Source: Plantago ovata
Lineage: Eukaryota; Streptophyta; Magnoliopsida; Lamiales; Plantaginaceae
Assembly: GCA_028274465.1 (NCBI GenBank)
Contig: CM051456.1
Coordinates: 78,478,753 to 78,542,752, forward strand
Length of the DNA: 64,000 nt
Reading direction: 5' to 3'
The first letter of the stretch is position 1. The number at the start of each line of letters is the position of its first letter. Below, piece after piece: positions 45,935 to 58,200 of the stretch. Made by a program: the position numbers and the translations under genes. The notes beneath the pieces are model-generated. The model had not been told where the DNA came from. It saw nothing but the letters and a program-made list of their open reading frames with translations, and searched no databases.

Positions 45935-47151
45935 ATGACTACTTTTGACTCCAATGGTTGGGTATTAGATACAGCCTGTGGCTCGCACATTTATAATAAT
46001 GTGCAAGGGGCCATTGAACACAGGCTAGTCAAGTAAGGTGAAATCAACTTGCATGTTGGGAACAACAATCCAGTTGAAGCCAAACGCGTTGGACGCTGCA
46101 AGATAGATTTACCATCAGGACAATGTTTAGAACTTGATAACGTTTATTTTGTTCCATCCATTGTCAGAAATATTATTTCCATTCCATTGTTGGACAATAT
46201 GGGTTTTTCCTTTCGATTTGCGAATAATACTTGTTATTTTTCATTAAATGATCAGTATTATGGAAAGACTCGCTTGGTGAATGGTTTATATATTTTGCAA
46301 AGTAGTCTACCTTTATTTCAAATACATAACAAACAACCGTCTTCAAGTAAGAAGAATAATCCATCTTATCTATGGCATTGTCGGCTAGGCCATATCAATG
46401 AAACACGGATTCAAAGACTAAGGAAGTTGGACTACTTAGAACCATTTGATTTCGAATCATATGGTACATGTGAATCTTGTGTTAAGGGTAAGATGACGAA
46501 CAAACCTTTTGTTGGACAAGGTGTTCGTGCCACTCGCTGCTTAGAGCTCATACATACCGATGTATGTGGACCGTTTAAAGTCCATGCGCGTGGGGGTTAT
46601 CCTTACTTCGTTACCTTTACTGACGATTTCTCAAGGTATGGATATATTTATCTTATGAAGAATAAATCTGAGACCTTTGGGAAATTCAAGGAGTTTAGGA
46701 ATGAGGTCGAGAATGAATTGAACTTAAGGATAGTCACTCTTCGATCAGATCGAGGAGGTGAATACCTTAGTGAAGAATTTATCGATTACTTGAAGGAAAA
46801 TGGGATTCAATCGCAATGGACTCCTCCTGGAACACCACAGTTAAACGGTGTATCTGAGAGGAGGAATCGAACCTGTTAGACATGGTAAGATCAATGATTG
46901 GATTCTCAACTCTTCCAAAGTATCTGTGGGGATATGCACTACAAACTGCAATCTACATTCTGAACCGTGTACCATCTAAATCAGTGGAGAAAACTCCTTA
47001 TGAGTTATGGAAGGGAAAGAAGCCTTCACTAGGCTATCTTAGACCTTGGGGCTGTCCTGCGATAGTCAAGCTGATGCTCACTGATAAGTTAGATGCCAAG
47101 GGTGTCAAAGTATATTTCATAGGCTATCCTCGTCAGACGAGAGGCTATTAA
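45935..47151 (+). pseudogene. Copia-C protease and integrase
   Basis: The protease has WVLDTACGSHIY (about 45960) in place of the usual D-S/T-G core. A TAA at 46036 closes it. From 46049 the GAG-pre-integrase (YLWHCRLGHINETRIQRLRKL, CESCVKGKM) and integrase core ([41 protein letters not shown]) are open to 46879, where a one-base deletion shifts the frame. The C-terminal integrase continues at 46882-47151 ([24 protein letters not shown]) and ends at a TAA that replaces a Tyr/Phe-type codon. The D, D and E residues are all present. Confidence 0.9.
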
Positions 47152-49254
47152 TTCTATCATGCTGAAGATCACAAGGTGATCGTGTCTAGAAACGTAAAGT
47201 TTTTAGAAGTTGAATACCTCGAAGAAGAGAGGTTAGATGATATGATAGAACTTGAAGAAATTCAACACTTTGACACGCGCGAACATGAGGTCTCTAAATC
47301 TTCTGATTTGGACTCAAGTTCAGTGGGAGCTTTCGAAGCAGACAAGGGTGATGATATGACACTTTCTAGGCATGTCATAGTCAGTGGGAGTCCTGTGATT
47401 AGATCAACAGTTGAAACCACACCAATAGAACCCGTTGTCAACCAACCTGTGCAACAAGTTGCACAAGAGCAGCCTCCCGCAAGGGAACAGGGTCGCGCCC
47501 AACGACCAGCTGCATCAGTACCCACTGATAATGTTCGTGTTACACGAAGCCAGAAAAGAAAAGCACCAGAACAAGTCGAGCTCCGTAGGTCGAAGAGGAT
47601 CCTTAGAGGACCTCAGAAGCAAAGCCTTATGATAGAAGACATCAGTGAACTTGATGTCGGTTTATCAGATCGGGAAGATCCCGAGACCTACAAAGAGGCA
47701 ATAATTGATATTGACTCAGACAAATGGCAAGAGGCCATGGAATTAGAAATGGATTCAATGTACCAGAATCAAGTTTGGAACTTGGTAGACTTGCCCCAAG
47801 GGGTTAGACCAATTGGGTGCAAATGGGTCTTTAAACGAAAGACAGATGCCGATGGCAAGGTACAAACGCAAAAAGCTAGGCTTGTGGCGAAAGGCTACAC
47901 GCAAAGGTATGGCATCGATTACGATGAAACCTTTTCACCAGTAGCAAAATTGAAGTCCATTCGAATTCTACTTGCGATAGCTGCCTACTATGATTATGAA
48001 ATCTGGCAGATGGATGTAAAGACAGCCTTCCTCAATGGAAACCTTGAGGAAGAGGTCTATATGGTACAACCGGAAGGTTTTATTAATAAAACCAGGCCAA
48101 CTGCTGTATGCAAATTACAAAGATCCATCTATGGGCTAAAGCAAGCGTCGAGGAGCTGGAATATCCGCTTTGATGAAGCTGTCAAATCGTTTGACTTCAT
48201 CAGAAGCAAGGAAGATCCCAGTGTCTACGCGAGACACAGCGACAAAGGAGTTGTTTTCATGATCATTTATGTAGATGACATTTTGATCATGGGAAACAAT
48301 GTCTCTATGCTAGAAGAGACTAAAGTTTGGTTATCAAGTACCTTCTCGATGAAGGACTTGGGTGAAGCGAACTACATCCTAGGGATCAAGATCTTTAGAG
48401 ATAGATCCAAGAGGATGTTGGGAATGACACAGTCCACCTACATCGACAAAATACTGAAGCGTTATAAGATGGACGACTCAAAGAGAGGCTTTCTCCCAGC
48501 TAGGCATGGGATTGTCTTATCAGTTAAGGATGGTCCTAAAACTGATGAAGAAAGAAATGCAATGAGTCGTGTGTCCTATGCTTCGACAGTAGGGTCTATA
48601 ATGTATGCAATGAATTGCACAAGGCCCGATGTGGCATATGCGCTTAGTGTCACTTGTCGACACCAACAGAATCCAGGAGTACCTCACTGGACTGCTGTGA
48701 AGAACATTCTTAAGTACCTTAGACGGACTAAAGAGATGTTCTTGGTGTTTGGTGGAGAACCAGAATTAAAGATGTCTGGGTTTGTCGACGCTGGATTTGA
48801 ATCAGATCCTGATGACTTTAAGTCACGGACAGGATACGTATTCAAATTGAACGGAGGAGCTATCTGTTGGAAGAGTTCTAAGCAAGACACGATTGCTGAC
48901 TCATCCACAGAAGTCGAGTGCATTGCTGGATCAGAAGCTTCGAAAGAAGCTGTCTGGATTTCAGAGTTCTTGAAGGAATTGAGGGTTGTTCCTGCTCCCA
49001 GTCCAATAACGATTTATTGTGACAATATGTGCGCCGTTGCTCAAGCTAGGGAGCCTAGATCTACAAACAAGAACAAACATGTACTTAGAAAATATCACGT
49101 TATACGTGAGATTATAGATAGAGGAGAAGTTAGTATAGAACGTGTCTCTACCACGGACAACGTGGCAGATCCTTTCACTAAGGTCTTATCAGTGGAAGTC
49201 CACTTAAGATATTATGCTAATCTGGGCATTAGACATAAAGGTGACTGGCTCTAG
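47152..49254 (+). CDS. Copia-C reverse transcriptase-RNase H (open, part of pol)
   Basis: An open frame of 692 codons from ATG 47176, in the same frame as the upstream integrase and separated from it only by one stop. Residues 1-150 are the linker with acidic and Gln-rich parts. The RT starts about residue 165 (KWQEAMELEMDSMYQNQVWNL) and includes [36 protein letters not shown] and the catalytic YVDD at 48268-48279. RNase H spans about residues 520-680 (FVDAGFESDPDDFKSRTGYVF, ADSSTEVECIAGSEASKEAVW, CDNMCAVAQ, TDNVADPFTKVLS). Stop at 49252-49254, just before the polypurine tract. Probably translated only as part of a polyprotein in intact relatives. Confidence 0.85.
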   Translation, partial: FYHAEDHKVIVSRNVKFLEVEYLEEERLDDMIELEEIQHFDTREHEVSKSSDLDSSSVGAFEADKGDDMTLSRHVIVSGSPVIRSTVETTPIEPVVNQPVQQVAQEQPPAREQGRAQRPAASVPTDNVRVTRSQKRKAPEQVELRRSKRILRGPQKQSLMIEDISELDVGLSDREDPETYKEAIIDIDSDKWQEAMELEMDSMYQNQVWNLVDLPQGVRPIGCKWVFKRKTDADGKVQTQKARLVAKGYTQRYGIDYDETFSPVAKLKSIRILLAIAAYYDYEIWQMDVKTAFLNGNLEEEVYMVQPEGFINKTRPTAVCKLQRSIYGLKQASRSWNIRFDEAVKSFDFIRSKEDPSVYARHSDKGVVFMIIYVDDILIMGNNVSMLEETKVWLSSTFSMKDLGEANYILGIKIFRDRSKRMLGMTQSTYIDKILKRYKMDDSKRGFLPARHGIVLSVKDGPKTDEERNAMSRVSYASTVGSIMYAMNCTRPDVAYALSVTCRHQQNPGVPHWTAVKNILKYLRRTKEMFLVFGGEPELKMSGFVDAGFESDPDDFKSRTGYVFKLNGGAICWKSSKQDTIADSSTEVECIAGSEASKEAVWISEFLKELRVVPAPSPITIYCDNMCAVAQAREPRSTNKNKHVLRKYHVIREIIDRGEVSIERVSTTDNVADPFTKVLSVEVHLRYYANLGIRHKGDWL

Positions 49255-49256
49255 TC

Positions 49257-49268
49257 CAAGTGGGAGAT
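49257..49268 (+). promoter_or_regulatory. Polypurine tract of Copia-C
   Basis: CAAGTGGGAGAT, directly before the 3' LTR and two bases after the pol stop codon. Confidence 0.75.
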
Positions 49269-51342
49269 TGATAGTGTATATGTCCTAGAGACAGTCCTTA
49301 CTAAGGGCATGGTGCCCTTATAGAGGACATATATGTACTATTACACAGGTCAGCGTAATATAATATATGTTTGTTGCATTTTACTATTGAGTATCGCTTT
49401 CATATTTATAGTACACTAGGCTGCAGCATGTCATATCTTTATTACTGTCTGTATTGATATTAAACATGTCCTCTCGGATAGATGACCGATCACACAGCTA
49501 GTGGGAGCTATGTGAGTTATCATCTATCCCAAACTCTCCCTAGTCGTGGTACATCTCGGATGTGGGGGTCTGAATGAACCTGACAAGACTAGTATGCGTG
49601 GAGGTTATACTTGTTGGAGCAAGTGTGAGCCAATCCCACGGCCATGGAACGGATTGTTGGACAATCAAGGAACGTTCCCATAACTGCGCATAGTTGTTCG
49701 AAGAAGCTTTATCGAACAATGGAAGTACCCACCGGACACTCCCATCGATGTATACTCTACACCGACATGTCTATGGGAACCGGTGAGTTGTCGAAGTGAT
49801 GCCATTCTTCCTTTGTACTTACAGGACTTTATCATCACATTTGTTGCCCCATATCCTTGGTGGACCCGTCGATGTCAGCTCTGAATAAGCAGCTGACCTA
49901 AGACACGATCCAGGATTATGGCTAAATACAAATGGGGGTGATAAGTGATTCTGTGAAGGATTCATCTCTCAAGTGTAGCACAGGAGAGCACTGCTCATAG
50001 TCTGCATAGTTGTGTTGGTAAAGTCACTGGCCAGTGCAAATGATATATTATGATGGTCATAAGTATATCTTAACCAAGCAACTCCCTGAGACGCCCGTGG
50101 ATGTATTATTGGGATAGACACTTCATCGATCCTAGATACATTCGAGCAAGTCAGATGAAGGGACATTACCATCGCCGCGTTGAGCGCAACAGGCTTCGCA
50201 ACGAAAGGGTTAGCTTTGAGAAACCTCTCAAACGTCCTCACGTATTAATATTGCAAATGGAACCGTCTAGGAATTCCATGTTGCCTAGTCTAGGACTTGC
50301 TTAATACGGTGAGGCCCTATGGGTCACACTATGTGGTGATTCAGTCTATCAGAATATCCTTGAAGATGGAATCGCAATTAATTTAGAATTAATTGTGATT
50401 GATGGATTATAATTGATTTGGAATTAATTATAATATTTGGTGGCTCAATGATTTGGAATTATTAATTGAATTGGCTAATTAATTGTATTTTATGTAAATA
50501 CAATTAAAGATTATATTTTAGAAATATAATGGAGGTTCGATTAGAAAGGATATGTTAATTTAGAATTAACATATGCACTTGGGCAAAATCTACTTGGAGT
50601 TTGGATTGCCTTAGAAATATAAGTGGGTCCCAAAAGTGGGACCCACCTCCCGTAGGACGAGGCGCGCGCGCGCGTGGCAGGATAAGGGGAAGGAGTTTGA
50701 CTCGTTCCTCTATTAGAAGTCCAAGGGATAAGTTAGATTTTCCTGATTGAGTTTTAATTTGATTGGGAATGAATCTAGACTTGATATTGGTTTCCTTGTG
50801 CGATAAGAATTAGATTCTTATTCCTTTACGAAGTCTAATTGCTTATGCTTTAGGCTTCTATAGACTACTATATATAGTAGACTATTAGAGAGAGTTTTAT
50901 ACACAGTTTTGAACACAGTTATTCTACCCAGTTTTCTTAGAGAAAATAAAAACTCTCCCCTCCTCCCTTAGCCAACCCGCGCGCGCAACCACCACCCGGA
51001 GGAATTGCCGCCCCGTCTTCTTGGTCACATAAAGAATATCCTAGCATTCTTCCGATAGGCTGTTCATCCGTGGATACCAAGGTTGAGGTTCTAGGAGCTG
51101 GAAACTAACTCTTATTGTCTTGCAGATATACAGAGTATTGCAGATATCTTCGACTTCGGCGAAGGAGAAGATACACCGGAATATTACGAAGACTTGGAAG
51201 CTGCTTTGGAAGTAAGGTTAGTCTTCTAATTGACGTGTTTATATATATACGACATATGCATAATCAATTAACCTGTATGTTAAGAAAATTTTTGAATTTC
51301 CGCTGCGTACCCTAGGGGTAACTCTGACCATATTTTCTTACA
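49269..51342 (+). repeat. Copia-C 3' LTR (2,074 bp)
   Basis: Near-identical to 41481-43545, with a few substitutions and small indels, e.g. near 50450 and 50905. Palindromic TATA at 50865-50880. Confidence 0.93.
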
Positions 51343-54335
51343 CTTGGATCTTGATTGTCATCATCGTCATCCTTTTTGTCTTTTGAATCTTTCCCTTCAT
51401 CATCACTGGGATCAGTAGGGATGTTTTCATCTTCTTCCTTTTCATCATCATCAGTCAGAATAACTAGCTCGAGATGCTTGTATAAAGCAACACTCGTTAC
51501 TTCTTCTTCCTCATTGATTTTGTGGGGATCAGCCACCACGGGTAAAAATAAACCCTTGAGCATCACAGCTTGTTCAGCTGGAGAGGCACTCTTAAACTTT
51601 GCCTTCATATTCTCTCTGATTTGAGCAATCAGATTCGAGCTCATTAGCTGAGAATATGACAATTCTTCAGGAAGTATGGAGTGGACAAACGTCTCGAGCT
51701 TCAGCAGAGAAGATCTCTTTTTCTCATTTGATAGATGAAGATGGAGGTCAGAAAAGTCCATCCTTCTGTACCTTTGCCAGTTGCTGACAGACTTAGCAAT
51801 TCTTGACAAGGTTGTTCTTTTGAAGTTCAAGTAAAGTTCCTCAGAACTCACTTGTGGATCTTCAGTGATGTGCACCACTTCAGTGGTCTCCTTTAGAGCC
51901 TGAAAAAGAATACTATTTAGATCAGGAGAGGTTTGGATAATTGTTTTAGAGTCCAAAGCTGAAACATGATTTACCTGTTGAGTTTCAGCAAGCTCATGTT
52001 GCACACTTGTTTGTGCTTGTACAATTTCCATTCCATGAGGAGCTTGAGAAACATCCTCTATTTGTTCATCCTGAAATAAATATGAGTTAGATACAAGTAC
52101 TAAGTTGTCAAACTTAGTTTTATTACCAAAAACTTTAACTACCTGCTGAGCAGGAAGTGTTGATTCTGGTGCAGAGGCTTCAGCAACCATCTGACTTGCA
52201 TCTTGAGAAGTCTGTAGAGAAATCATAATATTAGCAAAAGATTGAGTTTCAGAAAATGAAGATTTGCTTATGGTTGAGTTAACTACCTGCTGAAGAAGTA
52301 CAGGTTGTGGCTCAGTCCTTTCAGCATTAACAATTTCTTCAGTTTCTGGGACTGTTTCTTCAGCAGTCTTCTTGGCTTGCTCTGTTTGAGAAAGCTGCGC
52401 GGTTTCAGCAATCTCCCTTGTCTCTGAAATGACAAGTTGAGCAGAAGCATCTTGACCCTTAAGCTCACTGCTTGTCATAAAAACATCAATGGATTTATTG
52501 GATGTTTCTTCAATCCAATTCCATCTGTTGGCTTAAAGCTTCCAGTACAAGCTGGACTTTTTCAATTGATGTCTTTGGTGAAATGGGGCCAGTATTCTCA
52601 GCATTACGAGATGCGTCGTCGAATAATGCTTCTTGTGTTTCTTCAGCAACTTCTGGGACTTGAACCATTGCTGTCTCAGCAACCTGATGAGTTGCTTGTT
52701 CAGCAACCATCGTTTCAGCAACGGCAGCTTCAACAAGTGCCGCAGTTCTTATATCTGCAGCGATATCAGTAACCGGTTCCAGAGCTGGGTCATCAAGATT
52801 ATCTACAATGTAGATATCTGGGACTTGGGCAGGAATTTCATTTCCACTGCCTTATGGTCTATTCACAGTAGAAGGATCAATAATAAGTTGATTGTTGAAG
52901 GCTTCCGCAAACACTTCAACATTGCTGACATAGGTTTCAGTAACCACCTTGTCAACATCTATTGGAGTTTTCTTTTCAGCAACTGCTTGGGAATCATCCG
53001 AGAGATTATGGACAATTGGTACTGACTTGCGAGCCAGTGTTTTCTTCCTTGGGTTATTTGTCCTTTTTCTCTTGGGGACGGGGTTTGCTGATGACGCTGC
53101 AGTCTGAGTGTCATTATCAGCTTTCCTCTTTTTCTTCTTTAATTTTTCCAGTTTCCCAGTAGAGGCGTCAGTAGTTGCATTTTCAGCAACAGGTGTAGTG
53201 GTGTCAGCATGATCACCATCTAGAGCAGTTTCATCTTTGTCACCACCATCTACAGCAGTTTCATCTCTAAGTTGTTGAGTGGTGACATCTGCAGCTGTTG
53301 TATACCTTTCTTGCTGGCTTGTGCTGACAACATTTGCAGCTGTTGTCTTCTTAGATTTTTCAAGTTTCTTGTCAGCAGTCTTAGGTACATTCTTCTTGTA
53401 GAAGGCTCTTCCCACATTGCATACAGATTTCTTGATTGGCAATGGGTTTCTCAGCTGAATCTTGAAGTGTTCAAGAATGAAGCATATCTTTATTCCATAC
53501 ATAACTGGGAAGGAAGGTGAGACTTTGTTGTCTTCCACCTTAACTTTGAACTTAGTAACACAATCAACAAGTCTGTTGAAAATGTACTTAGCCCAGTGTG
53601 CTCCGTTTTGTTCTCATAGATATGCATCAGCAACGGCCACCTTCTCATGCCTACTTGGTCTATTCCTCCAACTTGGGAGTCCAAGACTTTGATTAGTAGC
53701 AGAGCTACTAGACCAAGTGAATGGCAGAGATGCTTCCTCTTAACGTATTTTGTCCAAGTCACGGGAGCAATCTCTCCTTTCTTCATTTTCTCATTTCTGA
53801 CGTCACTATAGAAGGCTTCAATTTCTTCATCAGTGGCAGTGACGTCATCTTCAGTTCCAGTGGTTGGAATCTAAAAGATTTCCGCTAAATCAGTCCATTT
53901 CAGGACGATTTGCGTGTTCTGAACTGTAGTAAAGATGACAGTGACCCCTTTACTATCAGTTAGGGACTGGATTTCTGCATTGTTGTAGAACTTCATTGTA
54001 TCCAACATGCTCACTTGCTTAGTGCGAGCAGTTATAAAATGAATGAGGCCTTGCTGCTTGATAAATTCAAGCGCCTCTTCATTGTCACCGTCAAGTTCTT
54101 GTTCATAGAAGTATCGAATATACTTCTCTTTAGCAAAATCACCCCATTGCATCAGCATCTCACACTTTGCAGTGTCAAGATATGAAGGAGGCATGGGTTT
54201 TTCCGTGATTCTGTCATTTTTCAACACAACTTTCGCTGTGTTTGTTGCCGGAGTAGTCACCGGAGCAGTGCGTTTCTCAGCACTGTCAACCTTAGACGAC
54301 TTGGAGGTCTTAGAGGATTGTCTTTTCGGTGCCAT
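51343..54335 (-). pseudogene. Copy F third ORF, N-terminal part
   Basis: Starts at ATG 54335 (MAPKRQSSKTSKSSK), about 900 bp downstream of the pol stop. Residues about 50-290 look globular (WGDFAKEKYIRYFYEQELDGDNE, MKKGEIAPVTWTKYVKRKHLCHSLGLV, IYENK, GIKICFILEHFKIQ), vaguely like the large 'putative plant transposon protein' families. Then follow long Ala/Glu/Thr-rich stretches with VAET and VAEE repeats, a second folded-looking part (YLNFKRTTLSRIAKSVSNWQ) and a Lys/Asp tail up to the Copia-C insertion. Lesions: TAG at 53871, frameshift at about 53600, TAA at 52852, frameshift at about 52510. With the C-terminal part the frame totals about 1,740 codons. No enzyme motif found. Confidence 0.72.
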
Positions 54336-54466
54336 TTCTTTATATAGGAGAAAATGTGTACGAAAAAGATAGTTTGCTTTTTGACCGGAGGTACAGTAGA
54401 TTCAGGCTAAAATTTGCAGAGAAAGGAAATGTGAGTTAAAGAATTTTGTCATTTCTCTAACTCCTT

Positions 54467-54475
54467 CTTTATATA
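54467..54475 (-). promoter_or_regulatory. TATA-like box upstream of third ORF
   Basis: Minus strand TATATAAAG, 132 bp upstream of ATG 54335. The wording is close to a plant TATA box and differs from the LTR's TATAAATAG. A second, weaker TATATAAAG lies directly before the ATG. Suggests an internal promoter (inference). Confidence 0.4.
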
Positions 54476-54814
54476 GTGTCTCTGATGTGTGAGAAACTCA
54501 ATCGATTTGAGTTCTCAGCAAGGGTAAAACAGAGAAAGAAAGGCGTTAGTGGAGCCTTTGCATTGAATGCGTAGTGGCCCACTAACTAAAACCGTCAGAG
54601 CACTCTCTCTCTTTGAAAATGTTAACCGTTAGATCAATAACTCCTTTTAATCAATGGCCACGATTGTATTTCATGTCATGATTATTACGAGTTTATCTGT
54701 GCTCGATTAACGTCACAAATTGATTTTACCGAGTTTTATGGGATTAGATTACTTGCTGAAATAGACAAGAATCTTTTCAGCGAATTTGCATAAATAGCCT
54801 AGATACTTGCTGAA

Positions 54815-54829
54815 AGTTCCCCCTTACTT
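54815..54829 (-). promoter_or_regulatory. Extra polypurine tract between pol and third ORF
   Basis: Minus strand AAGTAAGGGGGAACT. Multiple polypurine motifs are a described feature of Sirevirus non-coding regions. Confidence 0.45.
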
Positions 54830-54869
54830 AGATATCTCATATTTTCTTAAGTTTAAAAGATATTTCTGA

Positions 54870-55232
54870 GTTCCCGTATCAGTAAATTCTTTTGTACTTG
54901 AGATATCCTTTGGTAAAATCTGAGAAATGAGTTTTGCTCTTTTTTCTGAGTTCCCGTCTCAGAATATTCCCTTGATACTTGAATACCTGTTTCAGTATCT
55001 TTGATTGTTTGAATACCCGTTTCAGCAATCTTTAAGGTTTTTCTCTTACTAAGTGCCTGTCTCAGCAAGTGATCAAGTTTCCTAACAAATACCCGTTTTG
55101 AAGGAATTACTTGCTGAATGCCTGTTTCAGCAATCATGTAGTGACCTATCATTTCTTAGAAGAAATTAGTGGAAGGAGCTTTTAATGAAGTAAGAGTACT
55201 TTGGCTTGCTGAATACCTGTTTCAGCATTCTG
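54870..55232 (-). repeat. Short repeats GAATACCYGTTTCAGCAA downstream of pol
   Basis: About eight imperfect copies in 360 bp: 54871, 54949, 54981, 55011, 55051, 55087, 55116 and 55211. At 55111-55133 the word forms a perfect inverted pair TTGCTGAA/TTCAGCAA around seven bases, and again at 55206-55227. In one minus frame they read as AETGIQ repeats, but that frame has no supported start. Confidence 0.6.
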
Positions 55233-55245
55233 CAAATTGTATCAT

Positions 55246-58200
55246 TTATTGAGGTAATTCGATCAATCCAAGTTTATACCTTAGCATTGCGAATCTATTA
55301 TCTGGTAGGGGCTTGGTAAAGATGTCAGCAAGTTGATCATCAGTACCTACTTTCATAACCTCAATATCTCTCTTTTCCACATGATCTCTAATGAAATGAT
55401 GTCAAATATCAATGTGTTTGGTCCTAGAGTGAAACTTAGGATTTTGCGTGATAGCAATAGCACTCGTATTATCACAAAAGATTGGTGTTTTCTTTGCAAA
55501 AATACCATAATCTCTTAATTGTTGCTGAATCCATAGGATTTGAGCTGTGCAACATCCAGCCGTAATGTATTCAGATTCAGTAGATGAATTGGCAACACAT
55601 GTTTGTTTCTTGCTGAACCATGATATTAATCTAGTACCCAAAAACTGACAAGTTCCAGAGGTACTTTTTCTATCAAGAGTTGATCCTCCATGATCAGCAT
55701 CAGAATAACCTACCAACTCAAGTCCTGAATCTTTAGGATACCATAATCCAACATTGACTGTACCTTTGACATATTTCAGTATCTTGATTTCCTTTTTGTA
55801 GTGTGATTCTCTTGGATCAGATTGGAATCTTGCACACACACAAACATCATATTGAATGTCAGGTCTACTTGATGTTAAGTACAACAAGGAACCAATGAGA
55901 TTCCTATACTTGTGTTCTTCAACACTTTTATCTTCTTTAGTATAGCCCAATTTGGTACCAACACTCATAGGGATCTTTTCAGGTTTCTCTTCCTCTTTGA
56001 TCCTAAACTTTATGAGCATTTCTTTTGCATACTTTGCTTGATTTATGAATATTCCATCTTTGAGTTGCTTGACTTGCAATCCTAGGAAATAATTCAATTT
56101 TCCCATCATACTCATTTCAAACTTGTTTGTCATGAGTTTGGCAAAATCATCACAAAGTTGCTTGTCCTTAGATCCAAAAATTATGTCATCCACATAAATT
56201 TGAACTAAGAGTATTTTACCATCATGGTTCATGGTAAACAAAGTTTTATCAACTTCACCTTTCTTGAAACCATTATCCAGCAAGAACTTGGCCAAGGTAT
56301 CATACCATGCTCTTGGTGCTTGCTTTAGACCATATACAGCTTTCTGAAGCTTGTATACCATCTTGATTTCTGAGGGAAGTTCAAAGCCAGGGGGTTGTTC
56401 TAAGTAGACTTCTTCAGCAAGTTCACCATTCAAGAATGCACTTTTAACATCCATTTGGTAAACAATGAAGTCATTGTGAGCAGCGAAGGCCAAGAAAAGC
56501 CTAATTGCATCCAATCTTGCAACTGGTGCATAAGACTCATCATAGTCCAATCCTTCAGTCTGACAGTAACCTTGAGCAACTAAACGTGCTTTATTTCTTG
56601 TTACTTCACCAGACTCACTCAACTTATTTCTGAACACCCACTTTGTACCAATAGCTTTCTTGCCTTCAGCAAGTGGTACAAGTTTCCAGACTTTGTTCCT
56701 TTCAAATTGATCCAGTTCTTCTTGCATTGCCTTTATCCATTCAGAATGCTTTAAAGCTTCTTCTATGGTTTTAGGTTCAATTTCTGAAACAAAGCAAGAG
56801 AAAAAAGATTCTACTTCTACAACAGTTTCTTCTTCAGCAAGTCCATGAGTAGCAGAAACTTTGGATCTAGTCACTTGGCGTTTATCAATATCACCAATCA
56901 TATCCGTAGAGGGATGATCTCTAATCCATTTATTAACAGGTTTTCTGCTTGTTGGATATGGATATGTTTGCTCATCAGCATGTGACTCTTCAGCATGTAC
57001 TTGTTCAGTACTACTGGAATTTTGTGTCTCTGCTGAGATAGGTTCATCAGCAACTGCTTGTTCAGCATTGCTAGATTGTGGTAACTCGTCAGTAGGCACA
57101 GGAGGTTGCATAGTTTCAGCAACTTCCGGAGCAACTACGTCTTTTGCTGGAAATTCCTTGTCGTGAACTATATTTATCTTGTCATGACTTGGGGGAGGAG
57201 AGTCATTGTCAGAATCATCATTTAGTTCAATTGACTTGATTTGCCTATCATTATATTCAGTTCTTTGCTTATGTATGATTAACTTTTTCATACATTCTGA
57301 TATTTCTTCTTCAGCAGGCACTCCTTGTGTCTTTTCGTAGAATACAACATGCACTGATTCTTCGATCTTTTGTGCCTTTTTGTTGTAAACTCTATAAGCT
57401 TTACTATGCAAGGAGTATCCTAGAAATATCGCTTTGTCTGCCTTTGGTTGAAATGTTCTTAGGTATTCTCTACCGTTATTAAGAACGAAACACTTACAAC
57501 CAAATACTCTTAGATGAGTGATATTAGGAGGCCTTCCAACAAACAACTCATAAGGAGTTTTGTTGTATTCCTTAGTAATCAAACATCTATTTTGAGTGTA
57601 ACTGGCGGTATTAATCGCTTCAACCCAGTAAGCCTCACTTATTTCAGTGTCAGCAAGCATTGTTCTTGCGGCTTCTTTCAAGGTACGATTCTTCCGTTCA
57701 GCAACACCGTTTTGTTGTGGTGTCCTTACTGAGGATAACTGATGTTGTATGCCTTTTGAAGTGCAATACTCAGTTATGTACTGGTTTACAAACTCAGTAC
57801 CATGGTCTGTCCTTATGACTTTTACCTTGTCATTTTTCATGACTTCAAGTTTATTCAGCAAGTTAGGTATTTCAGTCCTAGTTTCAGATTTGTGCTTGAT
57901 AAATACTACCCAAGTGAATCTTGAATAGTCATCTACCACCACCAGATCATACTTCTTACCAGCATAGCTTGTTGAAGAAGATTCAAACAAGTCCATGTGT
58001 AAGAGTTGTAAAGGTTTTGTAGTTGACGGTACTGCCTTGTTCTTGAAAGAAGATTTGGTTTGCTTTCCTTGCTGACATGCATTGCAAACACCATCCTTCT
58101 TAAAAGTAACCTTAGGTAATCCAACTACAAGTGCCTTTTTAGACAGCTTATTCAGCGTCTTGAAGTTTAGATGACTTGTTCGTTTATGCCATAACCATGC

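Larger units (their letters stand above)
41481..51342 (+). mobile_element. Copia-C: young Ty1/copia retrotransposon (9.86 kb)
   Basis: LTRs are 41481-43545 and 49269-51342, nearly identical, bounded by TGATAG...TTACA. The target duplication CTTGG (41476-41480, 51343-51347) is perfect. A 1.5-kb structured leader separates the primer site from gag. Gag and the first part of pol have frameshifts, but a 692-codon frame with RT and RNase H is open. It is nested inside copy F and is therefore the youngest large element here. Confidence 0.95.

Noticed and set aside
39236-54335. Calling the third ORF an envelope gene
   Set aside because: I see no signal peptide or clear membrane segment; position alone is not enough.
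54853-55152. Small protein with AETGIQ repeats
   Set aside because: Composed of the short DNA repeats after pol; no conserved start and the repeats lie in mixed frames.
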